Shown here: positions 26,663 through 36,532 of the stretch, one piece after another
Layout: each line of letters starts with the position of its first letter
How positions within the stretch are numbered: the first letter of the stretch is position 1
Assembly (NCBI RefSeq): GCF_023715885.1
Contig: NZ_JAMBOY010000001.1
Span: 620,001-684,000, forward strand
Reading direction: 5' to 3'
DNA length: 64,000 nucleotides
From: Microbacterium hydrocarbonoxydans
GTDB lineage: Bacteria; Actinomycetota; Actinomycetes; Actinomycetales; Microbacteriaceae
Position numbers and translations under genes: made by a program
Notes under the pieces: model-generated
Told to the model about the DNA's origin: nothing
What the model saw: only the letters and a program-made list of their open reading frames with translations
Database searches by the model: none

Positions 26663-28660
26663 ATGCGTGCGCCCAAGAGCGGGATCCTGGCGGGCGCGGT
26701 CGCGCTCGCCGTCGTGCTGGTCGGGGCGATCCCGGCTGCAGCAGCCACCACCACCCGGTGGGCGACGTGGCAGCCCCTCACGGGCACGGGCGGCGCGTAC
26801 TCGACGTCGGTCGAGATCGCCGCGAGCCCGGCCATCACCGCGACGATGACCAGCGACTCGCGCGCGGGTCAGGTGGGCGTCATCCCCGGCACGTCGGTGT
26901 GGCTGCCGGCGAGCACGGATGTGGGGGCGAAGTACGGGTCGAGCATCAATCAGCAGTACTTGAACCTCCGACCCCGTGCGGACAACGCCGCCAGTCCGTC
27001 GACCACGACCTACTCCTTCACGAACCCCACCCCGACGTCGGGGTGGGCGTTCGTGCTCGGCGACATCGATGCCGACTCGGTGCGCATCCAGGCGACCGGA
27101 CCGGACGGACAGGCGCTCACCGCCGCGCAGCTCGGGTTCCAGGGCGGATTCAACTACTGCGCTCCCGGACTGGCCGGCAAGCCGTCTTGCACGGGGGATG
27201 CCGCGGATGTCCCCGCGTGGGACCCGGCGACTCTGACGCTCACCGGCAACACCGCGGCGGCTGACACGAGCGGAGCATCGGCCTGGTTCGAACCCTCCGC
27301 TCCCATCAGCTCGCTGAGCTTCGTCTTCACCCGCCGCGCCGGATTCCCGGTCTATCAGACCTGGTTCGCGTCGATCGCGCGCGACATCACGGGAGTCGTG
27401 ACCGACATCGTCGACGGACCCCTCGGCGGAGTGCCGGTCAGTCTCACCGACGCGAACGGAGTGATCGTCGCCTCGACCACGACCGACCCCGACGGCTCGT
27501 ACTCGTTCTCCGGGATCGTGGCGTCCGGCGGGTACACCGCACGGATCACGGCCCCGCCGGGGAAGATCGCGGTGAGCGGGAACGCGCAGCAGGTCGATCT
27601 CACGGATGCCGATGCCGTCACCGACTTCGAGGTGCGCGACATCGTGCCGGTCGCGGTGTCCGGTCGCGTGACCGACGACGACGGGAACGCGCTCGCCGGC
27701 GTGACCGTCTCGATCGACGGCGGGCAGAGCACGACGACCGATGCCGACGGCTTCTACCTGTTCGACTCTGTGCCGGTGGGTGGTCACACGGTCATCGTGT
27801 CGGCGCTGGCCGGCTACTCGATCACCGATCCGACGCAGATCATCAACGTCCCCGCCGACAGCGAGGTGCCCATCGAAGACGTCGACTTCGCGTTCGTCGA
27901 GAACCCGACGCTGAGCGGCGCAGTGCTTGCGAACGGCGCGGGAGTGCCCGGCGTCACCGTGACCGCGACGGCGCCCGGTGGCGCAATCCTCACCGCCGTC
28001 ACCGACGCGAACGGCGACTACTCGTTCCCGCGTCTGCCGTCGGGCGCGTACGACGTTACGGTCACGACTCCGGCGGGCTACACCGCGACCGGGTCGACGA
28101 CGCGGACGGAGAGCGTCGCAGCTGACGACGTCGTCGACGTGGACTTCGCGCTGGCACGGCTGGGCGCGCTCGACGGCGTCGTGCGAGGCGATGGTGGAGT
28201 GCCGATCGCGGGGGCGGTCGTCACGGTTGCGGGTGGTGGCACATCGCAGCAGTTGACGACGGATGCTGCGGGCAACTACGGTCTCGGAAACCTGTCGCCC
28301 GGCACCTACACGATCACGATCACGCCGCCCTCGGGGACGACAGTCGTCGGCTCGGCGACGCGGACGGTCACGGTCACGGGTGCGGGCGAGACCTTCGTCG
28401 ACCAGGACTTCACCCTCGCTGCCATTGCGGTACCGCCGGTCGACCCGGTCGATCCGGTCAACCCGGTCGGTCCGGGAACCGGCGGCGCGGTGACGCCTGG
28501 CGCAGGGAGCGGTGGAGTCACGCGGCTCCCCGGCACGGGCCTGGGCCCGGAGACCTTCGCGTGGGCGGGAGCGGGAGCGGCGGTGCTGGCCCTCGGCGCC
28601 ATGCTGCTCGTGGTCTCGCGGCGGCGCTCCCGCCGGGACAGCAGCGACATCGACGCCTGA
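26663..28660 (+). CDS. LPxTG-anchored surface protein with CNA-B/SdrD-like repeats
   Basis: 665-residue exported protein. Signal peptide at residues 1-30 (GAVALAVVLVGAIPAAAA), a ~230-residue beta-rich N-terminal domain, then four beta-sandwich repeats of the carboxypeptidase-regulatory/SdrD B type (each with a G-VTVS...TDADGxYxF pattern). A P/V/D-rich linker follows, then the sorting signal LPGTG with hydrophobic helix and RRRSRR tail. It is a probable sortase substrate attached to peptidoglycan. ATG 26663 is 6 nt after TACTCT, so it is probably leaderless. Adhesion or wall-spacing roles are inferred. No sortase gene is in the window. Confidence 0.85.
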   Translation: MRAPKSGILAGAVALAVVLVGAIPAAAATTTRWATWQPLTGTGGAYSTSVEIAASPAITATMTSDSRAGQVGVIPGTSVWLPASTDVGAKYGSSINQQYLNLRPRADNAASPSTTTYSFTNPTPTSGWAFVLGDIDADSVRIQATGPDGQALTAAQLGFQGGFNYCAPGLAGKPSCTGDAADVPAWDPATLTLTGNTAAADTSGASAWFEPSAPISSLSFVFTRRAGFPVYQTWFASIARDITGVVTDIVDGPLGGVPVSLTDANGVIVASTTTDPDGSYSFSGIVASGGYTARITAPPGKIAVSGNAQQVDLTDADAVTDFEVRDIVPVAVSGRVTDDDGNALAGVTVSIDGGQSTTTDADGFYLFDSVPVGGHTVIVSALAGYSITDPTQIINVPADSEVPIEDVDFAFVENPTLSGAVLANGAGVPGVTVTATAPGGAILTAVTDANGDYSFPRLPSGAYDVTVTTPAGYTATGSTTRTESVAADDVVDVDFALARLGALDGVVRGDGGVPIAGAVVTVAGGGTSQQLTTDAAGNYGLGNLSPGTYTITITPPSGTTVVGSATRTVTVTGAGETFVDQDFTLAAIAVPPVDPVDPVNPVGPGTGGAVTPGAGSGGVTRLPGTGLGPETFAWAGAGAAVLALGAMLLVVSRRRSRRDSSDIDA

Positions 28661-28698
28661 CGTACCCCCCGACGAAGGTGCACCGGCATTCTCGAAGT

Positions 28699-28905
28699 AT
28701 GACCACGACCATCACGACTGTCGATCGGGGTTGGCCGAATCATGTTGCGGTCGAGGGCCCGAGCGGACTCGACCGCCCCTCGTGGATCATGACCGAGCAG
28801 CCGAGGACGGTCTCGCGCGAACACCTCACCGGTGTCGCGGGCTCGGTCAGCCCGCGTTGTCTGGCCGAGGTGCGCACCTGGCTGGGCGACTTCCTCGATC
28901 TCTGA
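28699..28905 (+). pseudogene. Truncated PemK/MazF-like toxin (C-terminal fragment)
   Basis: 68 residues matching the C-terminal half of actinobacterial MazF-type endoribonucleases: DRGWPNHVAVEG, SWIMTEQPRTVSREHLTG, and CLAEVRTWLGDFLDL. The N-terminal half with the RGEVW-type strand and the catalytic region is missing. Directly upstream lies the end of the LPxTG gene, with no room for it. No antitoxin gene is adjacent. The remaining open frame starts with ATG 28699. It may be a dead remnant or an expressed fragment; loss of toxin activity is inferred. It abuts the 3' end of the phospholipase gene. Confidence 0.6.
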
Positions 28906-28908
28906 CCG

Positions 28909-30666
28909 TCACGACGTCTTCGGCGGGCCGAACAGCTCCTCGCCGTGCTCGTGCAGGAGGCGATAGGCGTCGGCGAACGTCTTCGGCTCCGGTTCGTCGG
29001 GGCGCCCGTACTTCGCGATCAGCAGCCCGAGCAGCCCTCGGGCCGGGGGAGTGAGAGGCTTCATCTGCGCCTCCACACCGTCCTGCGGCTTCCGCTCCTC
29101 GGGGTTCGGCGGCGTGTAGGCGGGGGTCGTGATCGGCCAGTCGGATGGATGCCGCGGCTTGTCGAGGTTCACAACGTTGTACAGCGTGTTCGCCGACTGG
29201 TCGCGATCGTTGAGGGGCTCCAGGCCGTGCAGGCGTGACAGCGTCGCGGTGACGGATCCGTGGTGCATTTCGTCGTGGATGATCGTGTTGCGCTTCGTAT
29301 ACGCCGACACCGCGATGGCCGGCACGCGGCATCCGAGGCGGTCGAAGGAGAAGTCCATCTCGCCGGGGCCCGTGTCCTTCGTCGGCTTCGTCGCCGCGGG
29401 CGGCGGGACGTGGTCGTAGGTGCCGCCATGCTCGTCGAACGTGATGAGCAGCAGCGTGTTGACCGCGTTCGACCCCTTCGGCGAGGTGCTCGTGCGGATC
29501 GCCTCGTAGATGTCGTGGATCAGCCGATCGCCCGCGCGGACGTCGGAGATCGCGCTGTCGAACACCTCGCGCCCGTCGACCTCGCCCTCGCGCGGAGAGC
29601 CGAACGGCGGGTGGAAGTCGTTGTGGTCGTAGACCATGCGCGGCTCGATGAACGCGTAGGCCGGGAGGGTGCCGTTCTTCGCGTCGGCATAGAAGTCCTC
29701 CATCGTGCCGAAGTGCTCGGTGCGCCAGTACTTCTCCAGCACGGCGACGTGCAGCATCCCCGTATAGGAGACGAGCTGCAGCTTGTCGATGTAGATCTTC
29801 CAGCTGACCTTCTTGTCCTCGAGGCGGTTGAAGACCGTGGGGGCCGCCGGTGCGGACAGCCACTTGCCGAAGCCGGCCCCGCCTTGATTCGTGACGAATC
29901 CGTGCGAGGTCGACGCATGGAAGAAGGAGCGGTTGCAGAACGTCTGCGACGGCACGCCAGCGAACCAGTGATCGAAAACCGCGAACTCGGTCGCGAGCGT
30001 CGACAGCACCGGCAGCATCTCGGGTGAGAAAGAGCCCATGATGTGCGCTGCCTCAGCAGGCTTCGGCGCCTCACCGCCGCGCAGGCGGCGGAAGTTGATG
30101 ATGTAGTCCTTGAGGAACCCCGACATCGTCGCCTTCTCGCCGTGCGTCGGCGCATTGAAGGGAGCGGTCATCTGCTCGGCGAAGAGATCGGCGTTGCCCT
30201 TCGGATCGACGGTCCCGAAGATCTGCGTGTTGACGTGCGGGTACTCCTCGCCGGGATCCGGGTCGGGGTAGCTCATGATCCGGTCGGTATCGCCGGTGTA
30301 GATGTGGGCGTCGACGACCGTGCCGTCGGATGCCGTGTTGCTGTGCTTCCCGAACGCGAGGCCCTCGAACGTCTCGCCCGCAGGCAGGTTCTCGGCCGTG
30401 TAGAGGAAACCGAGCAGGTTGTCGAACGACCGGTTCTCGCCCATCACCACGACGAGGTGGTCGAACCCGGGCTCGCTGCGCGGCGTGAGGGCGGAGAACG
30501 GATCGGGGTCGGCGGCGAATCCGTCGCGCGAGTTCCCGGCGACGCTCGCGCCGATCGCCGCACCGCCGGCGCCGCCGACGACGGCGCCCGCGAGAGCGGC
30601 TCCTCCCATCTTCAGGAAACCCCGCCGGGAGGTGTCGTTCGGTCTGCGCTCGTCGTCTGCCGCCAC
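28909..30666 (-). CDS. TAT-exported phospholipase C-like phosphoesterase
   Basis: 585 residues. The twin-arginine signal SRRGFLKMGGAALAGAVVGG lies near residues 13-32. The phosphoesterase family core begins HLVVVMGENRSFDNLLGF (ENRSFD is the metal/nucleophile motif of bacterial phospholipase C and AcpA). Later come LITFDEHGGTYDHVPPP and DRLGCRVPAIAVSAYTKR. Secreted through TAT, it probably hydrolyses phospholipids or other phosphoesters at the surface. GTG 30666 is exactly 6 nt after TAGGAT (minus strand), predicting a leaderless mRNA. It is divergent from the small membrane protein gene. Confidence 0.9.
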   Translation of the reverse strand: MAADDERRPNDTSRRGFLKMGGAALAGAVVGGAGGAAIGASVAGNSRDGFAADPDPFSALTPRSEPGFDHLVVVMGENRSFDNLLGFLYTAENLPAGETFEGLAFGKHSNTASDGTVVDAHIYTGDTDRIMSYPDPDPGEEYPHVNTQIFGTVDPKGNADLFAEQMTAPFNAPTHGEKATMSGFLKDYIINFRRLRGGEAPKPAEAAHIMGSFSPEMLPVLSTLATEFAVFDHWFAGVPSQTFCNRSFFHASTSHGFVTNQGGAGFGKWLSAPAAPTVFNRLEDKKVSWKIYIDKLQLVSYTGMLHVAVLEKYWRTEHFGTMEDFYADAKNGTLPAYAFIEPRMVYDHNDFHPPFGSPREGEVDGREVFDSAISDVRAGDRLIHDIYEAIRTSTSPKGSNAVNTLLLITFDEHGGTYDHVPPPAATKPTKDTGPGEMDFSFDRLGCRVPAIAVSAYTKRNTIIHDEMHHGSVTATLSRLHGLEPLNDRDQSANTLYNVVNLDKPRHPSDWPITTPAYTPPNPEERKPQDGVEAQMKPLTPPARGLLGLLIAKYGRPDEPEPKTFADAYRLLHEHGEELFGPPKTS

Positions 30667-30724
30667 GAGGCGATCCTAGGCTCCGTCGCGTGCGAGCGCA
30701 CCCGCCCTTCGCTACGGTGAGGGC

Positions 30725-31018
30725 ATGAGCTACGCGGGGGATTCGTCGATCGGTGCACGGGTGCGAGCGGTGGAGAGGGAGTACCTGGCGAAGCAGACGC
30801 GCCTGTTCGTGACGTTCGCGCTGGTCGAGGGACCGATCCTGCTGCTGGGCGTCGTGCTGATCTACGGCTTGGGCGTGATCGACCCCGAGATCGGCGTGTG
30901 GGTGCTCATGGCGATCGCGCTGGTCGGCGGCTTCGTGCTGAGCGCCCTGCTGCTGCGCCTCATCCGGACCAGAGCTGCGGCGGTCGCGCAGGCGAGGGGC
31001 GAGAACCCTCTATTCTGA
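30725..31018 (+). CDS. Small two-helix membrane protein
   Basis: 97 residues, not recognised. A charged N-terminus (SIGARVRAVEREYLAKQTRL) precedes two hydrophobic segments (about 27-50 and 58-82), and the C-terminus is basic. ATG 30725 follows TACGGT by 6 nt, a leaderless layout. Family unknown. It sits between the divergent phospholipase gene and cca. Confidence 0.75.
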   Translation: MSYAGDSSIGARVRAVEREYLAKQTRLFVTFALVEGPILLLGVVLIYGLGVIDPEIGVWVLMAIALVGGFVLSALLLRLIRTRAAAVAQARGENPLF

Positions 31019-31154
31019 GCCGCAGGGCGGGAGCCGACCGGAAAACGGAGAGCACACGGCATCCACCCGGCGTGTCTCGGTCCGCCACGCCGCCCTCCAC
31101 GACGGAAGTCTGGGTTTTCCAGCCCCGGAAGTCCCCCCGGGTACGCTGGAACCC

Positions 31155-32582
31155 ATGCTCAACATGGCCGATGGCCTCGCCCGCCTCGGCGCGCTCGCCG
31201 AGAATCCGGTGGTCCACACCCTCGCCGACGCATTCGCCGCAGCAGGGTTCGATCTGGCCGTGGTGGGCGGTCCGGTGCGCGACGCCATCCTCGGACGCGA
31301 GACCCACGACCTCGATTTCACGACGGATGCGCAGCCGGACGACATCCTGCGCATCGTCACACCCGTGTCGACGGCTCAATGGGACATCGGACGCGCCTTC
31401 GGCACGATCGGCGCCCGCGTGCAGGGCGAGCAGGTCGAGATCACGACCTACCGCGCCGACAGCTACGACGGGGTGACCCGCAAGCCGACCGTCGAGTTCG
31501 GCGACACGATCGACGGCGACCTCATCCGCCGCGACTTCACGGTGAACGCGATGGCGCTGCAGGTGCCTGCGGTGAAGCTCATCGACCCGACGGGCGGCGT
31601 CGAGGATCTCGTCGCCGGAGTGCTGCGCACGCCCACCGATCCACACGTCTCGTTCGGCGACGACCCGTTGCGCATGCTGCGCGGTGCGCGGTTCAGCGCT
31701 CAGCTCGGGTTCGCGATCGACGACGCGACGACCGCCGCGATCGAGCAGCTGCGCGGCACCCTCTCGATCGTGAGCCCCGAGCGCATCCAGTCGGAGCTCG
31801 TGCGCCTCATGCAGACCGATGACCCTGTGCGCGGCATCCGCGTGCTCGTCGACACCGGACTCGTCGATGAGTTCCTTCCCGAGATCAGCGCGCTGCGCCT
31901 CGAGGTCGACGAGCACCACCACCACAAGGACGTCTACGAGCACTCGCTCACCGTGCTGCGTCAGGCGATCGAGCTCGAGCACTCGCGGCATCCCGGTGCT
32001 GTCTCCGACGTGCCGCTGCGCATCGCGGCACTGCTGCACGACATCGGCAAGCCCCGCACGCGCAAGCTCGAAGACGGGGGAGCGGTCACGTTCCACCACC
32101 ACGACGTCGTGGGATCGCGGATGGCGCGAAAGCGCCTGCAGGCTCTGCGCTTCGACACGGCGACCACCGACACCGTCGCGACGCTCATCGAGCTGCACCT
32201 GCGCTTCTTCGGCTACGCAGAGGGTGCATGGACGGATGCCGCGGTGCGGCGCTACGTGCGCGACGCCGGCGACGAGCTCGAGCGCCTGCACATCCTCACC
32301 CGCGCCGACGTCACCACGCGCAACAAGCGCAAGGCGTCGCGGCTCGCCTCGGCCTATGACGACATCGAGGCGCGCATCGCGGCGCTCCGCGAGCAGGAGG
32401 AGCTCGATTCGATCCGCCCGGAACTCGACGGCAACCGCATCCAGGAGGTGCTCGGCATCCGTCCCGGCCGCGAGGTCGGCGAGGCCTACCGCTTCCTGCT
32501 CGATCTGCGCCTCGACGAGGGCGTCATCGGGGCGGATGCTGCCGAGCAGCGCCTCCGAGAATGGTGGGCCACCCGGGGCTGA
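31155..32582 (+). CDS. cca: CCA tRNA nucleotidyltransferase with HD domain
   Basis: Adds or repairs the 3' CCA of tRNAs. 475 residues. The nucleotidyltransferase signature VVGGPVRDAILGRETHDLDFTT is at about residues 37-57 with the GG and DLD metal motif. The RRDFTVNAMALQ motif follows, then the RNA/poly-A head domain, and an HD-domain segment LLHDIGKPRTRK near residue 295. ATG 31155 is 7 nt after TACGCT (leaderless type). In mycobacteria the equivalent pcnA lies close to the DUF6049-murJ genes; here about 9.4 kb separate them. Confidence 0.96.
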   Translation: MLNMADGLARLGALAENPVVHTLADAFAAAGFDLAVVGGPVRDAILGRETHDLDFTTDAQPDDILRIVTPVSTAQWDIGRAFGTIGARVQGEQVEITTYRADSYDGVTRKPTVEFGDTIDGDLIRRDFTVNAMALQVPAVKLIDPTGGVEDLVAGVLRTPTDPHVSFGDDPLRMLRGARFSAQLGFAIDDATTAAIEQLRGTLSIVSPERIQSELVRLMQTDDPVRGIRVLVDTGLVDEFLPEISALRLEVDEHHHHKDVYEHSLTVLRQAIELEHSRHPGAVSDVPLRIAALLHDIGKPRTRKLEDGGAVTFHHHDVVGSRMARKRLQALRFDTATTDTVATLIELHLRFFGYAEGAWTDAAVRRYVRDAGDELERLHILTRADVTTRNKRKASRLASAYDDIEARIAALREQEELDSIRPELDGNRIQEVLGIRPGREVGEAYRFLLDLRLDEGVIGADAAEQRLREWWATRG

Positions 32583-32618
32583 GCGCGGTGGCGCCCGGCT
32601 CCTGCCGCGAACTCACCT

Positions 32619-32686
32619 GCAGGCCGGAAATCCACCTGGAGGCCGGGATCGGCCGTGCGAGCATGCATCCGCGCATTCCGGCCTGC
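32619..32686. repeat. Inverted repeat downstream of cca
   Basis: Perfect 11-bp arms GCAGGCCGGAA (32619-32629) and complement (32676-32686) around a 46-nt spacer. The spacer carries a degenerate second copy (CACCTGGAGGCCGG). It is one of several long intergenic inverted repeats in this genome segment. Confidence 0.55.
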
Positions 32687-32777
32687 ACCGTGGTCGGAAG
32701 CCTCCGGGGACACCTCGCGCACAACCCGTATCGCCCGCGACACGCGGCTCGTATGCTGAGAGCACGCTCCACCGACG

Positions 32778-34112
32778 ATGGGAGACGCTGTGGTTGCGTC
32801 GTGGCAGGCGTCGCGCGAGGGCCCCGAGGTCTCGCGACTCCTGATCGAGCGTGCGCATGAAGAGCTGATCGCCGGCAACCTCGACGACCACCGGCTGCAG
32901 TCGGTCCGACCTCTCGTGCGCGAGTCGTGGGTGCGATCGTGGCGCGGCCGCGTCGGACCGGAGGGGACGCCGCCGATCGACCTCATGAGCGATGAGCTCG
33001 AGGAGTATCGGCGTGCGCATCCGCTCGCCTCGGCGATGGACATGATCCGCGCTCTGCTGCTCCCGGGCTCGGCCGAGGACTCGGGCGTCGTCGTCGCCGT
33101 CGGCGACCAGGCCGGACGCCTGCTGTGGATCGAGGGCGACCGGCAGCTTCAGTCGCTGACCGACGGCATGGGGTTCGTGGCCGGCGCGAACTGGGCGGAG
33201 GATGCCGTGGGCACCAGCGCGCCAGGCACGGCACTCACGCTCGGGCAGTCCGTGCAGATCCGCGGCGCGGAGCACTACAACCGACTCGTGCATCCGTGGT
33301 CGTGCTCGGCCGCGCCGGCGCGGGACCCCGAGACGCAGCGCGTGCTCGGCGTCATCGACGTGACCGGCGGAGAGGAGGTCGTGTCGACGCAGGCGCGCCT
33401 GCTCGTCGATGCGACCGCGCGGGCCGTCGAGTCGGAGCTGCTCGTCGCCCGGCTGAGGCAGCGGTCCGAGGCGCAGCGCCCGGCATCCGCCTCAGCCAGG
33501 GCCAGGCCGACGACGCGCGCCACTCTGCACGTGCTGGGCCGCGACCGAGCGCGGCTCGAGACCGAGTCCGAGTACGAGGAATCCGTCATCGAACTGAGCG
33601 CCCGGCACGCGGCGATCCTCCTCATGCTCGCCGTGCACCGGCAGGGCCTGTCGGCCGAGCGGCTCGCGGATCTGGTCTACGGCGATGAAGGTTCCCCCGA
33701 CACGCTGCGCCCCGAGATGGTGCGACTGCGGAAGGTGCTCGAGAAGCATGCGCCGAGCCTGATACCCGAGTCGAGGCCGTACCGACTGCCGGTGATTCTC
33801 GACACCGACGCGCATGACGTGCTGTCGCTGCTCGATCGCGGGGCGCACCGCGTGGCGCTCACCGCCTACCGCGGACCGGTGCTGCCGGAGTCGACCTCGC
33901 CCGGCGTGGAGGAGTTCAGGGAGACCGTTCGCGGTGCCCTCCGCGAGGCGATGCTGTCGGAGGCGAGCCTCGACGTGCTGCTCGCGTACGCCGAGATCCC
34001 CGAAGGACAGGCGGATGCCGAAGCGCTGCGCCTCGCGCTCGAGATGCTGCCGGCGCGGTCGCCGAAGCGGGCCGGCCTCGTCACGCGGATCGAGCGGCTC
34101 GACGCGCGCTGA
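32778..34112 (+). CDS. GAF-domain transcriptional regulator of the aldehyde dehydrogenase operon
   Basis: 444 residues. A GAF sensor lies at about residues 60-215 (VVVAVGDQAGRLLWIEGDRQLQ, WAEDAVGTSAPGTALTLGQ, GVIDVTGGEEVVS). The C-terminal ~200 residues hold a winged-helix-like region (LSARHAAILLMLAVHRQGLSAERLADLVYGDEGS, TLRPEMVRLRKVLE). The sensor architecture resembles AcoR-type activators but lacks their AAA+ domain. It is followed by an ExaC-like dehydrogenase and DUF779 gene, an association seen in other actinobacteria. ATG 32778 lies 20 nt after a TATGCT box (32752-32757). Regulation of the operon is inferred. Confidence 0.85.
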   Translation: MGDAVVASWQASREGPEVSRLLIERAHEELIAGNLDDHRLQSVRPLVRESWVRSWRGRVGPEGTPPIDLMSDELEEYRRAHPLASAMDMIRALLLPGSAEDSGVVVAVGDQAGRLLWIEGDRQLQSLTDGMGFVAGANWAEDAVGTSAPGTALTLGQSVQIRGAEHYNRLVHPWSCSAAPARDPETQRVLGVIDVTGGEEVVSTQARLLVDATARAVESELLVARLRQRSEAQRPASASARARPTTRATLHVLGRDRARLETESEYEESVIELSARHAAILLMLAVHRQGLSAERLADLVYGDEGSPDTLRPEMVRLRKVLEKHAPSLIPESRPYRLPVILDTDAHDVLSLLDRGAHRVALTAYRGPVLPESTSPGVEEFRETVRGALREAMLSEASLDVLLAYAEIPEGQADAEALRLALEMLPARSPKRAGLVTRIERLDAR

Positions 34113-34199
34113 CGGTTCGCCCGGCTGGAGAATCCCCGCCCGGCCACGGACGCGCCGGGAAGAGGCCGGCCATCCGGGCGGAGGGCAGCCATCCGGGCG

Positions 34200-34237
34200 T
34201 GCAACCTCCTGCAACGTTGCGCACCGGGGTGCAACGT
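34200..34237. promoter_or_regulatory. Phased TGCAAC operator repeats
   Basis: TGCAAC occurs at 34200, 34210 and 34230, one and two helical turns apart. The middle copy is part of the perfect palindrome GCAACGTTGC (34211-34220), and the third is TGCAACGT. They lie about 65-100 nt before the dehydrogenase ATG. Probably binding sites for the adjacent GAF regulator. Confidence 0.65.
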
Positions 34238-34301
34238 CGGGCGACCTACCTTCAGAGGATCAGCCGCCGCACCGAAGCGCGGCCCGTCGAAGGAGTCACC
34301 G

Positions 34302-35860
<1,559 letters not shown>

Positions 35861-35861
<1 letters not shown>

Positions 35862-36253
35862 TGGTGAGCATCGGCACGTACCCGCGGGTCGCGGTGACGG
35901 ATGCTGCGGCATCCCTCATCCGCGACCTCGCGGCGCAGCACGGTCCGCTGATGTTCCACCAGTCGGGCGGATGCTGCGACGGGTCGTCGCCCATGTGCTA
36001 CCCGGTGGGCATGTTCCTCACGGGGCCGAGCGATGTCCTGCTGGGGGCGCTCGACGTCGGTCTGAATGCCCCGGTCGAGGTCTACATGTCGGAGTCTCAG
36101 TTCGAGTACTGGAAGTACACGCACCTCACCATCGACGTGGTCCCGGGCCGCGGCGCGGGCTTCAGCGTGGAGGGGCCGACGGGGATGCGGTTCCTCATCC
36201 GCTCCCGGATGCTGAACGATGCCGAGCTCGCGTACTTCGGCCTCAGCAGGTGA
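35861..36253 (+). CDS. DUF779 family protein
   Basis: 130 residues. DUF779 proteins accompany ExaC-type aldehyde dehydrogenases. Cysteine-rich core FHQSGGCCDGSSPMCYP near residues 28-44, probably a metal site or redox centre, then YWKYTHLTIDVVPGRGAGFSVEGP. Function unknown. It starts at ATG 35861 and overlaps the dehydrogenase stop codon by one base, so the two are translated from one message. Confidence 0.93.
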
Positions 36254-36440
36254 ACTCGTAAACGTGCGGAAAGCGTGAGAAATGCTCCGACTCGACCATG
36301 ACCTCGAACCGTTTCTGGACGCGAGGCACGAATATCGACGGTCGCAATTCCGTGCAACGTTCGCCGGGATACCATTTCGATACGCGCGTTGATACGTCGG
36401 TCCCCAGCCGACCACGCGTCCGACGGCACGGCCGTCCTGC

Positions 36441-36514
36441 GGAAGGGTCCCCAGCCCTTCCGATCCCGAGGGGGGATGGGGTGGGCAGCTGATCCCCAAT
36501 GCAGCACCCACCCC
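36441..36514. terminator. Hairpins between converging DUF779 and endonuclease-like genes
   Basis: A GGAAGGG/CCCTTCC hairpin (36441-36447 with 36455-36461) is followed by GGGGTGGG/CCCACCCC (36478-36485 with 36507-36514). They lie between a plus-strand gene ending at 36253 and a minus-strand gene ending at 36533, so they are probable terminators. Nothing else was seen in this 279-nt spacer. Confidence 0.45.
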
Positions 36515-36532
36515 CACACTCGTGGCCGTCGA

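Noticed and set aside
28699..28905. Intact MazF toxin-antitoxin system
   Set aside because: The N-terminal half of the toxin and any antitoxin are missing, so it is listed as a fragment only.
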